Shown: positions 46,801 through 57,773, counted from the stretch's first letter. The stretch is DNA of 64,000 nt from Desmodus rotundus (GCF_022682495.2 NC_071390.1:151318583-151382582), one strand, 5' to 3'. The notes: generated by a model from the sequence alone, not told the origin. Made by a program: numbers and translations.

Positions 46801-49800
46801 TGACTGAGGGCTCAGTTGCTTGCCGGCAGCCTAAGCCTGCCCTTAGTTCTGTGCCCGCTGGGCCTCTCCACAGCGCAGCTCACAGCACAGCGCAAAGGAG
46901 GGAGCCCGCTCGTAGGGAAGAACGTTACAATTTCAAGTCATGTTAATCATTGAAGTGAGATCCCATTGCTTCTGCCATAGTCTGATGGTGAGAACCAAGT
47001 CACAAGCCCGGCCTGCATGCAAAGGGAGGAGATTTCTCAAGGGCACGAATACCAGGAGGCAGGGTCATCGGGGGCTGACTCAGAATCTGCCCAATTACCA
47101 GAGCCGATGAGAAAGCCCGCTTAGCTTGGCACTGCCTCCCAGTTCCCCACAAACAGGGTGTCAGATTGCCTGGGGACCTCATTCAGTATATTGTGTACTG
47201 ATTATAAGTCTATTTGCATCTGTAACTGCCCCAAGTCTGTTTTATTTCCTGTGCATTTGTATTGTGCCTTTATAAGTCTTCTTTCTGCAGCTCACAGGTA
47301 ATAGATGTTGCAGGCGAACTGAAAAACAATCCCAAGAATATTTTCAATCATCTGTAATTCTCGATTCACCTGACCTGCCCCGAATTATGAAATTTCTCCT
47401 TCTCTATTATTCCTTCTATATGTCTGGTAATAACTTAAGAACTGGTTTTGGAACAGGATGAACACATTTGGTACCAGAAAGCTGCATATTAAAATAGATA
47501 TTTTTCCCCCTCAGGAGATGTATTTACTACTTACACAGTGCAATGTATCTTCCCCTGTCAGAATCTTCCTAGAAGCCAGACAGAGTTTTCAAATCATGAA
47601 TTCATCATCGTGTTTAGATAGAATAAATTAAGTTTCATTGGCATTTCAAATTAGCATCTTCTTTCTTAATCGTATTCCCTTCTTCTTAGACTCAGTGATT
47701 TGTGTGGCAGCATATGCTTCCCCCCAGCTTCCCGCAGTGCACACTCCCGTCAAGCGACGGTGGACGGCTGGTTCGCAGCCATATTGGGCTATTCTGTTTT
47801 AATCTTTTCTCAGGAATTATTTCCCTTGAATTATCTTATTAGTTTTCTGGCCTCTCTCCAGGTTTGCTTTCATTTCAATGATTTGTAATATCATAACTGC
47901 TAGAATGGAAAAAATGCAGACATGCACTAACAAGCAAATAACTACCTGAAAAACATTAAAATGTTTCACTCTGTTGTTGAGGAGGGCTACCCAAGAAAAT
48001 TATTGGTCCTAGGCAAAGCCAGGCCAAAGCAAAGTTTTGGGGGGATTTTCTTCCCAATCCCAGTGTCCTCCTTCCTACTTGTAGCATCCTTGCTTTGGAA
48101 GTCAAGACTGCTTGGGTACTCAGCATGGGAAAGGCCACCCTCATTACCTGTGTTCAGGGAGAATTCTGATTCTGCCTGGAGTGGTCTCAGTGACGGTGCT
48201 ATTGGATGGGTCATTTGGCTCAGCTCTTAGGGATTCATAGAACCCAATATGTCAATGCTGCCTTTTCCCCAATGTTTATAAAACGATTGACCTATAGAAA
48301 TTCAGCCTCTCTGGTTATCATCCCTAGCCCTCTTTTTATATTTCAGCAAGATTTTCACTATTTCTTCTATGGTTCCCTCTTCTAATCAGCATTTTCTCCT
48401 TCCCAAACCCCAAGATCCCACTCTAGAGCCTCCTGCTCCAGGCCTCCCCCACCCAGCCCTTCACTCTAGGGCAGTGGGAGCTCTGGCTCCAAGAGGGCGT
48501 GTTGTGGAGGAGAGGGCACACAGAGAAGCCAGGTTGGATTTCACTTCTGCCCTTTCCTTCCTTCATTCCTCTCTCCGCTATTTACGGAGCACCTGCTATG
48601 AGCCAAGCCTACTACTAGGGCTATGTGGGATTCACTGTGAGCTCTAGCCTAGTTTTCTCCTCTGTAAAAAAAAAAAAAGGGGGGGGGGATGAGGAAATTT
48701 TTACAGATTTTATGCATTTATTTTTAGAGCGAGGGAAGAGAGGGAGAAAGACAAGGAGAGAAACGTTGCTTGCCTCTTCTGTGCTCTCTGACTGGGGAAT
48801 GAACCAGCGACCCTTCGCTTTGCAGGACGATGCCCAACCAACTAAGCCACATTGGTCAGGGTGGAAAATGAGGAATTTGTTGTGAGGTTTAGAGAGAATG
48901 TATGTAAAGCACCCAGTAAGATGCCTGGCACACAGCTGTGCTCTGCAAATGGTAGCTGGAGCTCCACCCAGCTGTGCTCTCCCTGCTTCCTCATACCACT
49001 GCCATATCCACCTTCAGCGGGTCCTCCTCTGAGTGTCTGGTGCCACCTAGTCCTTTTTGTTCCCTGGGTTCCTCTCCATTGTTGATTAGACTGGAAAATT
49101 AGTCATCTTGTATGTACTGAGTAGTGTAGGTGCAGAGAAATGTACTACTACCCTTGATGCAAAAAAAGATCTCTCTTTGCTTCTTCTGGTCAGCCCCAAT
49201 TCTGTGTTGTACGTTCACATCATTCAGTCTTCTGCCACTCTCTCTCTTTTTTAATCCTCACCCAAGGATATGTTTATTGATTTTAGTGAGAGAGAGACAT
49301 TAATCCATTGCTTCCTATACGTGCCCAACCAGGGATCAAACCTGCAGCCCAGGCCTGTACCCTGACTGGGAATCAAACCCCAAAACTTTTGGTGCGTTGG
49401 ACATCACTGCAACCAACTGAGCCATCCGGCCAGGGCTTTTCTGCCACATTCAAGATCACCGTGATTCTAGATATTTTAGACCCGGTATCTAATTCTAGGC
49501 CTTGAAAACAATGGGGAGCCTAGGTTTTATCTAACAGTACCAATTACAACCCCCAGGAAAGAAGGAAGGGAAAATGGTTGGGCATCTAATACAGGCACCA
49601 TACTTAGAGCTTTGGGTACATTTAATCCAAACAACGGCCTTGGCCAGTAGGCTCGCAGAGAGTTAACTAACGGCTTGCTGAGGTCCACAGAGCTTTTAGA
49701 GACAAAGCAGAGATTTCATCCCGGAGCCTCTGACTCTCCAATCAGTGCTAACTTCTTACTGCCACCACAAAGATATAAGCAATATCTGTATCTCCTTACT

Positions 49801-52800
49801 GTCTCTGCGTCTTTATTCACAGACTGTCCTAAACTTGTTTCTGCTCGAGCAGGTTGTAGACCTCAGCAGCAACGCTCTGACTGCCGTCCTGCCGATGATG
49901 ACCATCGCTCTAGGACTTCCCCGACTGGACGCTGACTTGGCGGACAACCCATGGCAGTGTGACGAGAGCGTGGTGGCCTTCCAAAACTTCATTTCTGAAT
50001 CCTGGAGGAGAAAGTGGGATGAAATTTGCAAGAAGTCTATAGGTACCTCTTCTCTCTGAAAGGGTTCCAGCTGCACTGAACTGGAAAAAAAAAATACCAA
50101 CGAAAAATGTGGTCCTGTTTGAGACAATGAGCGCAAGAGTGGCGGCGCCCCACAACACGGCTCAGCCTCGGGCTGTGGGCATCACAGGACAGCCACTGGC
50201 ACCTGACTGCCTTCTTCAGTTCATGAGTGGTTTTCCTGACGTGGTCAAAGAAACCTAGGTCAACCACCTCAGAAACCACTGGATGTGGGCAAATTCTGAA
50301 ATTTATACAGAGAGAATTTTGTCCTAAAGACCCCCAAATGTCATATTTTTAATCCAAATTCTTAATGAATAATCAAAGAAAGAACTTTTAAAACTTGAAA
50401 CATGATCATTTAGAATATTCACTAACACTCTAAAAATATAATCCTATACAGAAACAAAAAACACATATTTCAAAAGTCTATTTTTTCTTTGGTTTGTTCC
50501 CTGCCACTCTCTCAAAGTGCTAGAATATGTGTCACTGGAGTGGAACATTCCGGAAAGGTTTTTCCACTATAATCTTGGCTTAATCTGTAGCTCCTAACTG
50601 GAGGGTGGGGGAGAAAGTCAGATATTTCTTTTAATGAGCCCTGGACTCTGCTCCATTCAGGACTGACGTTAGAGTAGACACACGGCCACACCACCAGGTG
50701 TGGAAGAAATGCATGAAAACCAGAGAGCAGTCTTCGGCTTGTTGGCCACACTGGTTTCTTTCCTCTCTAGAAACCACACCTGGCATTCTGAGCGTGAAGG
50801 GCAGAATGTCAGGAGCCAGCAGAGAACCCTGGGTATTTTTGCTGTTACCAGCCCTGGGGAATGGCGAAGAAATGCTGAGGCAGATTTTGCAGAACGCTGA
50901 TGGAGTGTCCCCACAAATGTGCCACGGGTTAGCGTATGGAAGAAGGAGAGGCAATGAGGCTATTCCTCCAGTCTGGCTTCTCTCCTCCCATGGGCAGCCA
51001 TTGGTCAGGAAGCCTAAGAAACACACACCTCCTGGGCCGATGAGCAGCAGACACTGTGCAGGCACGTGTAAACGTGCACAGCCATATACACACTGCCGGC
51101 ACCAGACCATCAATCAGTCACTAAAGCTGCTTCTCATTATGTAACATGCACTTTAAAGATGGCTAGATAAGGAGGGGGACTCACAGAAGCTTTTAAAACC
51201 ACTGGACTCTCATCTCAATGTGTTTTATCCCCCACTTTCAGGGAACGAGGAGGCATCCTGGCAGACTCCCAAACACAGAGTTTCCAGGGAGATCCAACAT
51301 CTTCACACCAATCTGAATCACACAAAAAGCCTCATAAGGAGCAAAGTGGTGAGGCCCTGGGAAGGAAGGTACAGGCGCTTTTCTACCCTGCGGAAGAAGG
51401 ACCACGCAGGCTCTGATACCCCTGAGCAGCAGAGATGGCCCCCAAGATGGGTGAGGAGCACCCAGGACATGCAAACAGCAAGAGGGAAGGAAGCTGCCTC
51501 CCAGGACCTCGCGCTGGCCGTCTGCTTAGCGGTGTTCATCACGTTCTTTGCGGCTTTCTGCCTGGGGGCTTTCGCAAGGCCGTATATGGACAGACTGTGG
51601 CAACAGAGGTGCAGAAAGAAACAACCTAGTTCAGACCATGCATATTACAACGAGGGCTACAAAGACATGGAAGCTGCCGGGAACATCCAGCGCCCGAGGG
51701 TGGATCTGCACCATGCTTGCTATGATCTAAACCTCTGTGGGAACCAAGACCCTTTCTCGGGGATGGAGGCCTGCCCACAGTCTGCTGTCATTCCTGAGAG
51801 AAGCCTGGGAATGAGCAGAAAGGAGCCCGGCAGCAGGCAGAGCAGGGAACTAGGCGGGGATGGCACTGGGGCAGGAAGTAGGGAGGATACTATGCTTCCA
51901 AATGGCAGTGCAGCCTGTTCCCTTATCCGTGGACCGCCAAATGCTGCCAGCAACGCACCCATTTCAGCAGAACAGGACCACCTCTGCAGGAATGGTATTC
52001 TTGGAGAAATCAATTATGAAACTGAGGCCCAGAATTATTCTCTTGGTCAGTATTCACTGGGGGTCCCTGCGACAGCTGGCAGATTACCAGCTGGCTCTGA
52101 CTCAATCCGTAAGGGTGCGAATGAGTTAGACCCGCCGCTGTCAAGAGACACGACAGCTGCTCTCGCTAAAACACAAACACATACAAAAGCACAGTGGACT
52201 GGAGCGGATGAGGACAGAGGGGGCACCGAACAGTTGCCTTCGGAGTCTTCTAAGGACATGCAAGCAAGCACTTCCATTAGTTTGCTGAACACACAGGAGC
52301 AACGACTCGAGGGAGCCGGTGCTGAGGAAGAGCATTTCACCTACTACTGTTCGGCCACACTCAGTGATCTAGCGGATATGAACCTGTCCCCACCGGGCTC
52401 TCCTCCCAGGTGGGGCAAGGACCCACCCAGCACTCCTGCTAACGAGGAACCAGTGCAGAAACCCGCTCCTTGGGACACACAGCACGAGTTGGACGTCAAC
52501 TACGACTCTGATTCTGATGAAGGGTCTTTATTTACTCTAAGTTCGACAAGTTCAGAAGATGGAAGAAATGTGCCTGAAGAACAGGCAGATGGTGAGGAGA
52601 GTCATAGAAGCAGCGAGGCCCCGGGGGACAAGGACTCAGGGGTGAGGAAGGACAACCTGACGCCATTCAAGAGTCTGGAGGACTACATCACCTTCCAGAA
52701 GAGTCAGGAGAAATGTGAAAATCAGGGGGATCTTTGTGAAAAACCTCCCATTTCTGGTTCAGACGCTGGTTTGTACTGGAGTCATCTGGAAAGTGCCGCC

Positions 52801-53298
52801 AACACCAATGAATTTGAGAATGCATCGACCTTGCCTGGCTCACTGGGCAATCGTCCATCCGGGGACAGGATCCCAGACACGTTCGTTTCTGATTATGTCT
52901 CAGCTCTCCAGTCTGAAGCAGCAGACGGTCATTGCTCACTTGCAAACCTAGAATTTCCCGGCGTGGACACTTTACCACAAACACCACCACGTTCTGCTGA
53001 AGTTCCCTCGGATCCCGGTAAGACTGCCTATCGTGAAAGCGACTCGGACGATTGTCCACATGAACCTTTCACTGAGGCAGCAGACACAGACCCAAACAAT
53101 ATTCCCCTCCAGATCCCTTCAAGGGAACACTTGCGACCCTCCCAACAAGATTCTGAAGACAGCAACATGCATTCCGACCCACTGGACACTGCTGCAAATG
53201 AGGACCGTGATTCCAAAGAGATTATAAGCCTAACACAATTGTTACCTTTCTGTGGTGATGAACCAGCTCTTCAGTATGAAAGAGGAGGAGGGAAGTAA
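34372..53298 (+). CDS. LRRC66: LRRC66, leucine-rich repeat-containing 66 (four coding exons joined)
   Basis: Joining 34372-34864, 42085-42254, 49853-50042 and 51242-53298 gives 2910 bases, 969 residues, with all junctions GT-AG and the frame intact. A signal peptide (about 1-21) precedes a cysteine-bearing N-cap (about 36-46). About six leucine-rich repeats follow (for example LDLSNNLI at 89-96, INLSHNAI at 113-120, LILQGNKL at 152-159, more in exons 2-3), then a partial C-cap (NPWQC in exon 3), a basic stalk, one membrane helix at about 374-396 and a tail of about 570 residues rich in Ser, Asp and Glu. This predicts a type I membrane protein. The human protein (880 residues as I recall) has the same plan; its function is poorly known. 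The neighbour order SGCB-LRRC66 is conserved. Confidence 0.95.
39838..39905 (+). repeat. Polypyrimidine (CCT/CTT) tract
   Basis: About 68 bases almost wholly C and T, made of ctccct, cctcct and ttctt units. Such tracts can form triplex (H-DNA) and are length-variable. Confidence 0.75.
39935..40110 (+). repeat. MIR SINE
   Basis: MIR order is clear: 'gagtttcaatcccagctcca', 'atttagggcaagttcttaac', 'caatttgcaaaatggtagta', 'gggctttgtgaggattagaa', 'gaaatgctcagagcataaa'. Confidence 0.8.
41720..42070. repeat. Ancient L1-like fragment upstream of LRRC66 exon 2
   Basis: Phrases such as 'aaccttttaggttgtctcta' and 'acaaacaatgttgcagtcaa' are typical of old L1M-type sequence. It abuts the acceptor region of LRRC66 exon 2. 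Confidence 0.5.
42085..42254 (+). CDS. LRRC66: LRRC66 coding exon 2
   Basis: A 170-base exon that completes the split Gly codon (residue 165) and codes 166-221, from LWKLKSLQSLDLSFNG to AFKDLKKLQ. It is bounded by 'ttttaatag' and a gttata donor. It contains two leucine-rich repeats (SLQSLDLSFNGI and LENLYLRSNKI). Confidence 0.95.
43235..45165 (+). mobile_element. ORF1-only LINE-1 relative (HAL1-like half-LINE)
   Basis: About 1.9 kb: a 5' UTR-like start ('cttccagccaagatggaggc'), an ORF1 body, then directly a 3' UTR with G-rich blocks ('aatggggggggcaaaaagtt') ending 'aatagcataatcaatcaata'. There is no ORF2 (endonuclease/reverse transcriptase) between ORF1 and the 3' UTR, the plan of half-LINEs. 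I recall closely related sequence as abundant in bats. A possible short duplication (aaaaatta) is at the left edge and near 45160. It must have used reverse transcriptase from another L1. Confidence 0.75.
44013..44621 (+). pseudogene. LINE-1 ORF1 protein, 5'-disrupted
   Basis: A 202-codon open frame matches the L1 ORF1 protein: a charged coiled-coil part (about 1-70), then an RRM-like part (from about ITGVPEG at 86) and the C-terminal domain (motifs RRGWKEVFKVMK near the end). ORF1 protein is an RNA-binding trimer that coats LINE RNA. The natural start appears to lie further upstream, near 43900, where a frame leads into an in-frame stop after about 17 codons, so the N-terminus is broken by a small indel or mutation. 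It terminates naturally at TGA 44619-44621. Confidence 0.8.
45189..45369. mobile_element. TA-flanked MITE with long inverted ends
   Basis: The left end ccgtatttttcggaccataa and right end (inverse) ctgtattttcagactataag continue to gacgcacc in both, giving inverted repeats of about 27 bp. TA lies on each side. It is about 181 bp with a C-rich centre and no coding capacity. The TA flanks suggest the Tc1/mariner superfamily; I do not have a firm family name. Confidence 0.85.
45605..45850 (+). repeat. MIR SINE
   Basis: A near full-length MIR: 'ggactccggtgccagctacc', 'aacctggactctgccacttg', 'attttctcatctgtaaaatg', 'gtgcatataaaatgcttcaa', 'gtacttggaatatagtaagc'. Confidence 0.88.
45880..46520 (+). 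repeat. L2 LINE 3' end interrupted by a VES SINE
   Basis: L2 sense sequence before the SINE ('aatctgattgtgtcactttg') resumes after it ('ctcaaggaagccttccctgg', 'ctagtgcttagcatatgtct', ending 'tgaataaaggaatgaatgaa'). The SINE occupies 46015-46222, so the two halves belong to one older element. Confidence 0.8.
46015..46222 (-). mobile_element. VES SINE
   Basis: Reverse-oriented VES: the A-tail complement 'aaaagattttatttatttgt', CT-rich body complement, 'ccctgactgggaatcgagcc' and head complement 'ccactgagccacaccagcca'. Target duplication 46003-46014 / 46223-46234 (ttaccaattctc / ttagtaattctc) matches 10 of 12. Confidence 0.93.
46538..47090 (-). mobile_element. MLT1-type MaLR solo LTR
   Basis: Reverse complement of an MLT1 LTR: 'acctattgctacaataacag', 'gggctcaggaattcaggcag', 'cttccaagctcatgtggaaa', 'gggcctctccacagcgcagc', 'gggcacgaataccaggaggc'. 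Non-coding, no internal region. The left edge adjoins the L2 end. Confidence 0.8.
48560..48960 (+). repeat. MIR split by a VES SINE
   Basis: Left part 'tacggagcacctgctatgag' to 'agttttctcctctgtaaa'; right part 'tgtatgtaaagcacccagta' with 'atgcctggcacacagctg'. Between them are a short A-run, a G-run and the SINE at 48700-48862. Confidence 0.75.
48700..48862 (-). mobile_element. VES SINE (short)
   Basis: Reverse VES with A-tail side at the left ('tatgcatttatttttagagc') and head complement 'ccaaccaactaagccacatt' at the right. Duplication-like flanks 'atgaggaaattt' (48688-48699) and 'atgaggaattt' (48868-48878) support insertion in a MIR. Confidence 0.85.
49241..49436 (-). mobile_element. VES-related SINE (second subfamily)
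   Basis: Reverse orientation. The tail side reads 'cctcacccaaggatatgttt', which differs from the CT-rich bodies of the other copies. The head side has 'accctgactgggaatcaaac' and 'gcaaccaactgagccatccg'. Flanks 'tctgccac' on both sides suggest a short duplication. A different subfamily is likely. Confidence 0.85.
49853..50042 (+). CDS. LRRC66: LRRC66 coding exon 3
   Basis: A 190-base exon coding residues 222-284 plus one base of Gly285, from VVDLSSNALTAVLPMMT to WDEICKKSIG. The acceptor is 'tttctgctcgagcag' and the donor gtacct. It has the last leucine-rich repeat and a partial C-cap (NPWQC ... EIC). Confidence 0.94.
51242..53298 (+). CDS. LRRC66: LRRC66 coding exon 4 (terminal)
   Basis: A 2057-base terminal exon coding from Gly285 to residue 969, after 'cccccactttcag'. 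It has a basic segment, the membrane helix (LALAVCLAVFITFFAAFCLG, 374-393) and a long tail with acidic and Ser-rich patches (for example VNYDSDSDEGSLFTLSS). A C-terminal extension of about 75 residues beyond where I remember the human protein ending accounts for much of the extra length. An in-frame upstream ATG at 51220 lies in the intron and is not the start. Confidence 0.95.
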
Positions 53299-53346
53299 TT
53301 TGAAAAGGGTTCCAAGATCCAGGTACCATTATTACCAGAGCTTCCA

Positions 53347-53352
53347 AATAAA
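53347..53352 (+). other. LRRC66: LRRC66 poly(A) signal
   Basis: AATAAA in 'cttccaaataaaaactgttc', 49 bases after the stop codon, giving a short 3' UTR of about 70 bases. The next signals lie in SINE tails. Confidence 0.7.
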
Positions 53353-53445
53353 AACTGTTCACTAAGCACTCAGGAGCCCTTCAGCCATGAAGATAGGGGT
53401 AAATATTCAGAGGAGAATCAGTTGCAATTAAAAAAAGATAATTCT

Positions 53446-53656
53446 GCCCTGGCTGGTGTGGCTCAGTGGATTGAGACTGGCCTATGAACCAAAGGGTCAC
53501 CAGTTCAATTCCCAGTCAGGGCACATGCCTGGGTTGCAGGCCAGGTTGCCAGTTGGGGCTGTGTGAAAGGCAACCACACATTGATGTTTCACACTCTCTT
53601 TCTCCCTCCCTTCCCCTCTTTTTATAAATATAACTAAAATCTTTTTTAAAAATTTT
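53446..53656 (+). mobile_element. VES SINE
   Basis: Head gccctggctggtgtggctca, 'gttcaattcccagtcagggc', 'caaccacacattgatgtttc', CT-rich stretch, A/T-rich tail. Target duplication aaaaaagataattct (53431-53445) versus aaaaaagatccttct (53657-53671). It inserted 94 bases after the LRRC66 poly(A) signal. Confidence 0.95.
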
Positions 53657-53996
53657 AAAAAAGATCCTTCTAACTTCTAGACTCAAATGCAGACCCAGAG
53701 CAACCCAATGGCAGCTGACCGCGTAGGTGAGAACCAGCTCTGCTCTGACAAAGACAAGGACACTCAACGTGAAAATCAGCGGGAATGCAAGTAACGCTTT
53801 CATACCGAGGGAGGCACTTAGGTGGGATGGCTGGACGGATTTCAACAAACTCTGCAGAGAACTGCCCAGCTTTGGGAGGTTGGTCATGAAACTACAAGAC
53901 TGGAGGGATTCAAAGAATTTCCAAATGTTTTTAATAAGCTGTGTTAAAAGTTGGACCATTTTATAGAACAAAGTACAAATTAAAAATCAGTTTTCA

Positions 53997-54224
53997 TCCT
54001 GGCTGGTGTAGCTCAGTTGGGTGGGCATCTTCCCACAAACCGATAGGTCACCAGTTCGATTCCTGGTCAGGGCGCACACCTGGATTGCGGGCCTGGCCCC
54101 TGGTATACAAGAGGCAACAGCCAATCAATGTTTCTCTCACACATCGATGTTTCTCTCCCCCTCTTTCTCCCTACCTTCTCCTCTCTCTAAAAATAAATAA
54201 ATAAAATCTTTTAAAGATATATGA
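53997..54224 (+). mobile_element. VES SINE
   Basis: Head tcctggctggtgtagctcag, 'gttcgattcctggtcagggc', two copies of the 'atgtttctctc' motif, and tail 'aaaataaataaataaaatct'. The exact 15-bp target duplication aaaaatcagttttca at 53982-53996 and 54225-54239 marks a comparatively recent insertion. Confidence 0.97.
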
Positions 54225-54548
54225 AAAAATCAGTTTTCAAGAAGAGAAGAGATGTTTTTGTGTAAAAGGAAAAGGGACTCCACCGTTATCCTTGCTTATC
54301 CCTCTCTTGGCCTTACTAGCCAATCAGGGCTCTCATGAGCTCTTTTCTTCCGTTTATCTCCCAGCTTCTCTGCCACTTTCTCCTTGTCTTTCCTGACACT
54401 CCTCCTCTGCTTGTCCTCTCACAGAGCAATCCCCAAGAGTCTGGTCGCAGGCTTTCTTTACCTCCCCTCTGCCCCCTCCTTGGACGGCACTGCCTCACGG
54501 CCCTCTCTGTACAGATGACATTCAGATCTGTACAACGAGGCCCAACCT

Positions 54549-54569
54549 CCCCCCCCCCCCCCCGCCCCC
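54549..54569 (+). repeat. Poly-C tract
   Basis: Fifteen C residues, one G, then five C residues. On the minus strand it is G-rich. Confidence 0.85.
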
Positions 54570-55039
54570 GTCACGTCCCCAACTCACATTCTCAACCCCA
54601 ACCGCCCAAATTCAATAGATCCTCCTGGGACCTAAAATATTCATTTTCCTTTGCAATCATGATTTCCCTTATTATTTTTCTTGGTCGATAATATCATGAC
54701 ATCCACACAGTGAGGCCAGTTAAAATTAGACTTATCTCTGATTCTTCATTTCCGGACTATATCTCAGTAGCCACTAAGTTCCATGAGTTGAAGTTCCTGT
54801 CTGTCGATACAGGGGGACATTTAGTATGGCCATCTGGAGGGGGGCCAGCCAAAATTATGTCAGATCAGTGTTTGCATCAAAAGCAGCTTGTCTTTTACTT
54901 CGAGTGTATATTTAGGGCAGATGCAGATGGAAGGTAATTGAGTTTTGAGAAAAGGCCTTAAGGATCCCCGCACCTAACTGTAGACATCACTGCTGGTCCT
55001 AAGGAGCTAGGTCCTCAGTAACTCTACTCTTCACCCCCA

Positions 55040-55300
55040 GACAGGCACTCCTTATTCCTTATCCATCACCTAGATTATTTTAAGGCCTCTTTGTGATCCT
55101 TAGTACTTCTCCTTGCCCTCCCCCAAGTAATCTTATGTCCTATTCATCGCCCCACTACTCAGAAACCATTGATAGTTCCTCCTTTCCTATACGAAGACCA
55201 AATTCCATAGACATGGCCTACCTTTCCCACTTAATCTCGTAACATTATCACTTCACCGCACACTCTTTAGTCTAGTTCATATCATCGATGTAATCATGTA
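55040..55300 (+). repeat. L2-like fragment
   Basis: 'cctagattattttaaggcct', 'accattgatagttcctcctt' and 'aagaccaaattccatagaca' follow the L2 order. Diverged. Confidence 0.5.
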
Positions 55301-56539
55301 TTCACTTACTTCAGCAAATTTTTGAGGGCTTCACTGGCCCCTGATCAATCCCCCTCCCCATTCAAAATCACTGTCTTGAAATTTCCCTGTCCTTGAACTT
55401 TCACTGAGAAGATAGGGAAGAAACCCCCTCACTCCCCTACCCCATAGCAGTAAACGCTTCACTATTCATACCTATCTCATTCCTTTCTTCCACTCTAAGT
55501 AGTCAGAGTTCTGTGGTCAAGGTTAATTCCTCATGCCTGCTCTTGCTGCAGTCCTGGGCACGAGTCCATTCATATTTCCCATTCCTGCACTTCCGAGCCT
55601 TCCCTATGTAATGGCTCCTCCCCACAGGCTAAAAGAAGGCTCAAGTCTCTTCAACATTAAAATGAAAGAAAACACCACCCTGTAGCTGCCTCAAAACATC
55701 ACCTTCTTCTCTCTTCCATAGCTAAGCACCTTGCAGGAATGGTCAATGACTCGCCATTGCCTCTTCAGGGCACTGCAGTCAGGCCTCAGCTCACTGTTCC
55801 TTTAACCTGTCCCAGCAGCCATCCCCCACAACCCCTATTTGCCACATACCATGGACTTCAAGCATAACCTCTGCAGCATTTGACACTGTAGGTCACGCCT
55901 ACTTGACCCCGTTTCTGTGGTTTTGTTACGTGACTGAAAAGGTGAGGACCCCAGCAGGACACAGACAGCAAGGAACAGAGATAAGGGACGAGTAAGGAGA
56001 GTTGAATGAAGGAACCATTGGGCAAGATCTGGGCAGGATTGAGGGAAACGGGCAAGGACAACAGGAAAAGCCTTTCTTATCCTTAGGCCTGAAGAGACAA
56101 AAGGAATTGCAGCCACGGACGCCCAGCAGGAACTGTGGTCTTGGGTAGAGGAGCATAGCCACGAAAGAGCCACAGTCCAGCAGGAGGAAGCCCAGAGAAT
56201 AATCACCCAGCCTCACTCTCTTCTCGCCTTCCAGTCTTTTTACAGTGCCCCCCAGTGGCCAACCCCCAAAGCCAGAGGGGAAGTCCGCAGAGGTCAGCCT
56301 CTTCCAGGGCAGCCTTCCAGAGCTGGGTGACAAAGGGTAGAAAGCAGACTTGGAAGGGCAAACCCAGCACATTCTTTCTTCTGTTCTTCTACCTCTCTGG
56401 TCACCCTTCCTCCAGCTCCTTGTCTCCTTCTTCTTTCTATATTCACTTCTCAAATACCTGCGTTCTCCACAGCGTGGTCCTGGAACCTCTTGTCTTTCCT
56501 CAGTTCACCGTCCCTGTGTGAGCTCTCAATTGTCAAAGC

Positions 56540-57320
56540 TTCCGCCTCTACCTACAAGCTTATTTCCTTTTGCTGTAACTCCAGCTTTGAAATCTTTCAG
56601 GCACTTTGCACTCACATCCAGCTGCCTAACGGAGATCTCCATAGGCACTTCAAGTTAAGTATGTCCCAGGTGAAACTCATCGGTGCTCCCCAGCCCTCTC
56701 CACCCAGCGAATCTTACCCTCTGTGTTCCATTTCACTGTCCACCCGCCACTCCATCCGCAACCCTGAGAGTCATTTTTTTTTTGACTCCCTTCTCCTCAC
56801 TTCGCACATCTAACTCATTGGTCATTCAGCACAGCTAATTGTAGCCCCTAAACAGCTGTCAAGTCTATTCCCTCCTCTCTGTCCACGCTGTCACAGCTAT
56901 AGTGCTCACCTCGACACTCCCAGGGATCTCTGACAACAGCACGTGGACTGGCTTCTTTACCCCCTTCTACCTGCCTTTATGATTCCCACACTCCAGCCAG
57001 GACATGGTTTCTGAAATGCAAATGGCACCATGGGGCTCCCCATTAGAGGCCACCCCGAGGCTACAGGCTTTTCTGTCTCTAAAGCTCCCCCTGACCCCGT
57101 CTCCAGGCCTCTGCCCACATCACAACCTCCTGAAATGTTCTTTCCAGCCCTCCCAACAGCCCGCCCAAACGCAAGCCCTCCTTGAGCTCCTACTTGGTTC
57201 TCAGGTTTATCGTCAGGGAAGCCTTCTTGGACTCCAGACTGTCAGATTTCCCTCGTACAAACTCTCTCATGACGCAAGCGTTGCCCTTCACAGAGGAGAG
57301 CTTACACGGTAACATTACAC
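56540..57320 (+). repeat. L2 LINE 3' region
   Basis: 'actcacatccagctgcctaa', 'tccataggcacttcaagtta', 'tctgcccacatcacaacctc', 'caggtttatcgtcagggaag' are in sense order for L2. The 102- and 107-codon frames here are repeat-derived. Confidence 0.7.
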
Positions 57321-57675
57321 AACTATCTGGGTGATTTTTGAGTCAATGTCTGCCTGCCCCCTTTTTACACCGAAAGCACTCTGAGAGCCACCACCAGTAA
57401 GAAGCGTCACGTCTCCCCAGAGCCTTCGCCACGTAGCTTGTTGTTTTTGTCTGTGGGCTGTCTTCCCCAAAGCCCTTTTCTGTAAAGCCCCAAGCGTGCC
57501 CCCAACCAAGCAGGCCTCCCACACAGGGCGGTGACCACGGGACCGCTGTCCAGGCTCTGTGGGAGTTACTGACTCCAGGTCAAGTTCTACATTAGTTTTA
57601 CAGATTGTGGAAACAGTGTAGGATTGGAGAGAGTGAGATGACCATGGAGACCACTGGGCACTTGTTAGAGAAGGC

Positions 57676-57697
57676 GGGGGGGGGGGGGGGGGGGGGG
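57676..57697 (+). repeat. Poly-G homopolymer (22 bases)
   Basis: 22 G residues, followed by 'agggggaggc'. Together these give a long quadruplex-capable tract. The length may be imprecise in the assembly. Confidence 0.85.
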
Positions 57698-57773
57698 AGG
57701 GGGAGGCAGCGGGAGAGACACAGAAATAAAAGGACCAACTGGAGACATTACAAGGGTAAGATCCACAGTGTTG

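Larger units (their letters stand above)
42255..49852 (+). other. LRRC66: LRRC66 intron 2
   Basis: A 7.6-kb, repeat-dense intron. In order: the ORF1-only LINE (43235-45165), a TA-flanked MITE (45189-45369), a MIR (45605-45850), an L2 split by a VES SINE (45880-46520), an MLT1 LTR (46538-47090), a MIR split by a VES SINE (48560-48960), a third VES SINE (49241-49436) and a MIR piece (about 49590-49700). Confidence 0.85.

Noticed and set aside
51220..51241. ATG at 51220 as an LRRC66 start
   Set aside because: It precedes the acceptor of exon 4; the true start with a signal peptide is at 34372 and exons 1-3 join in frame.
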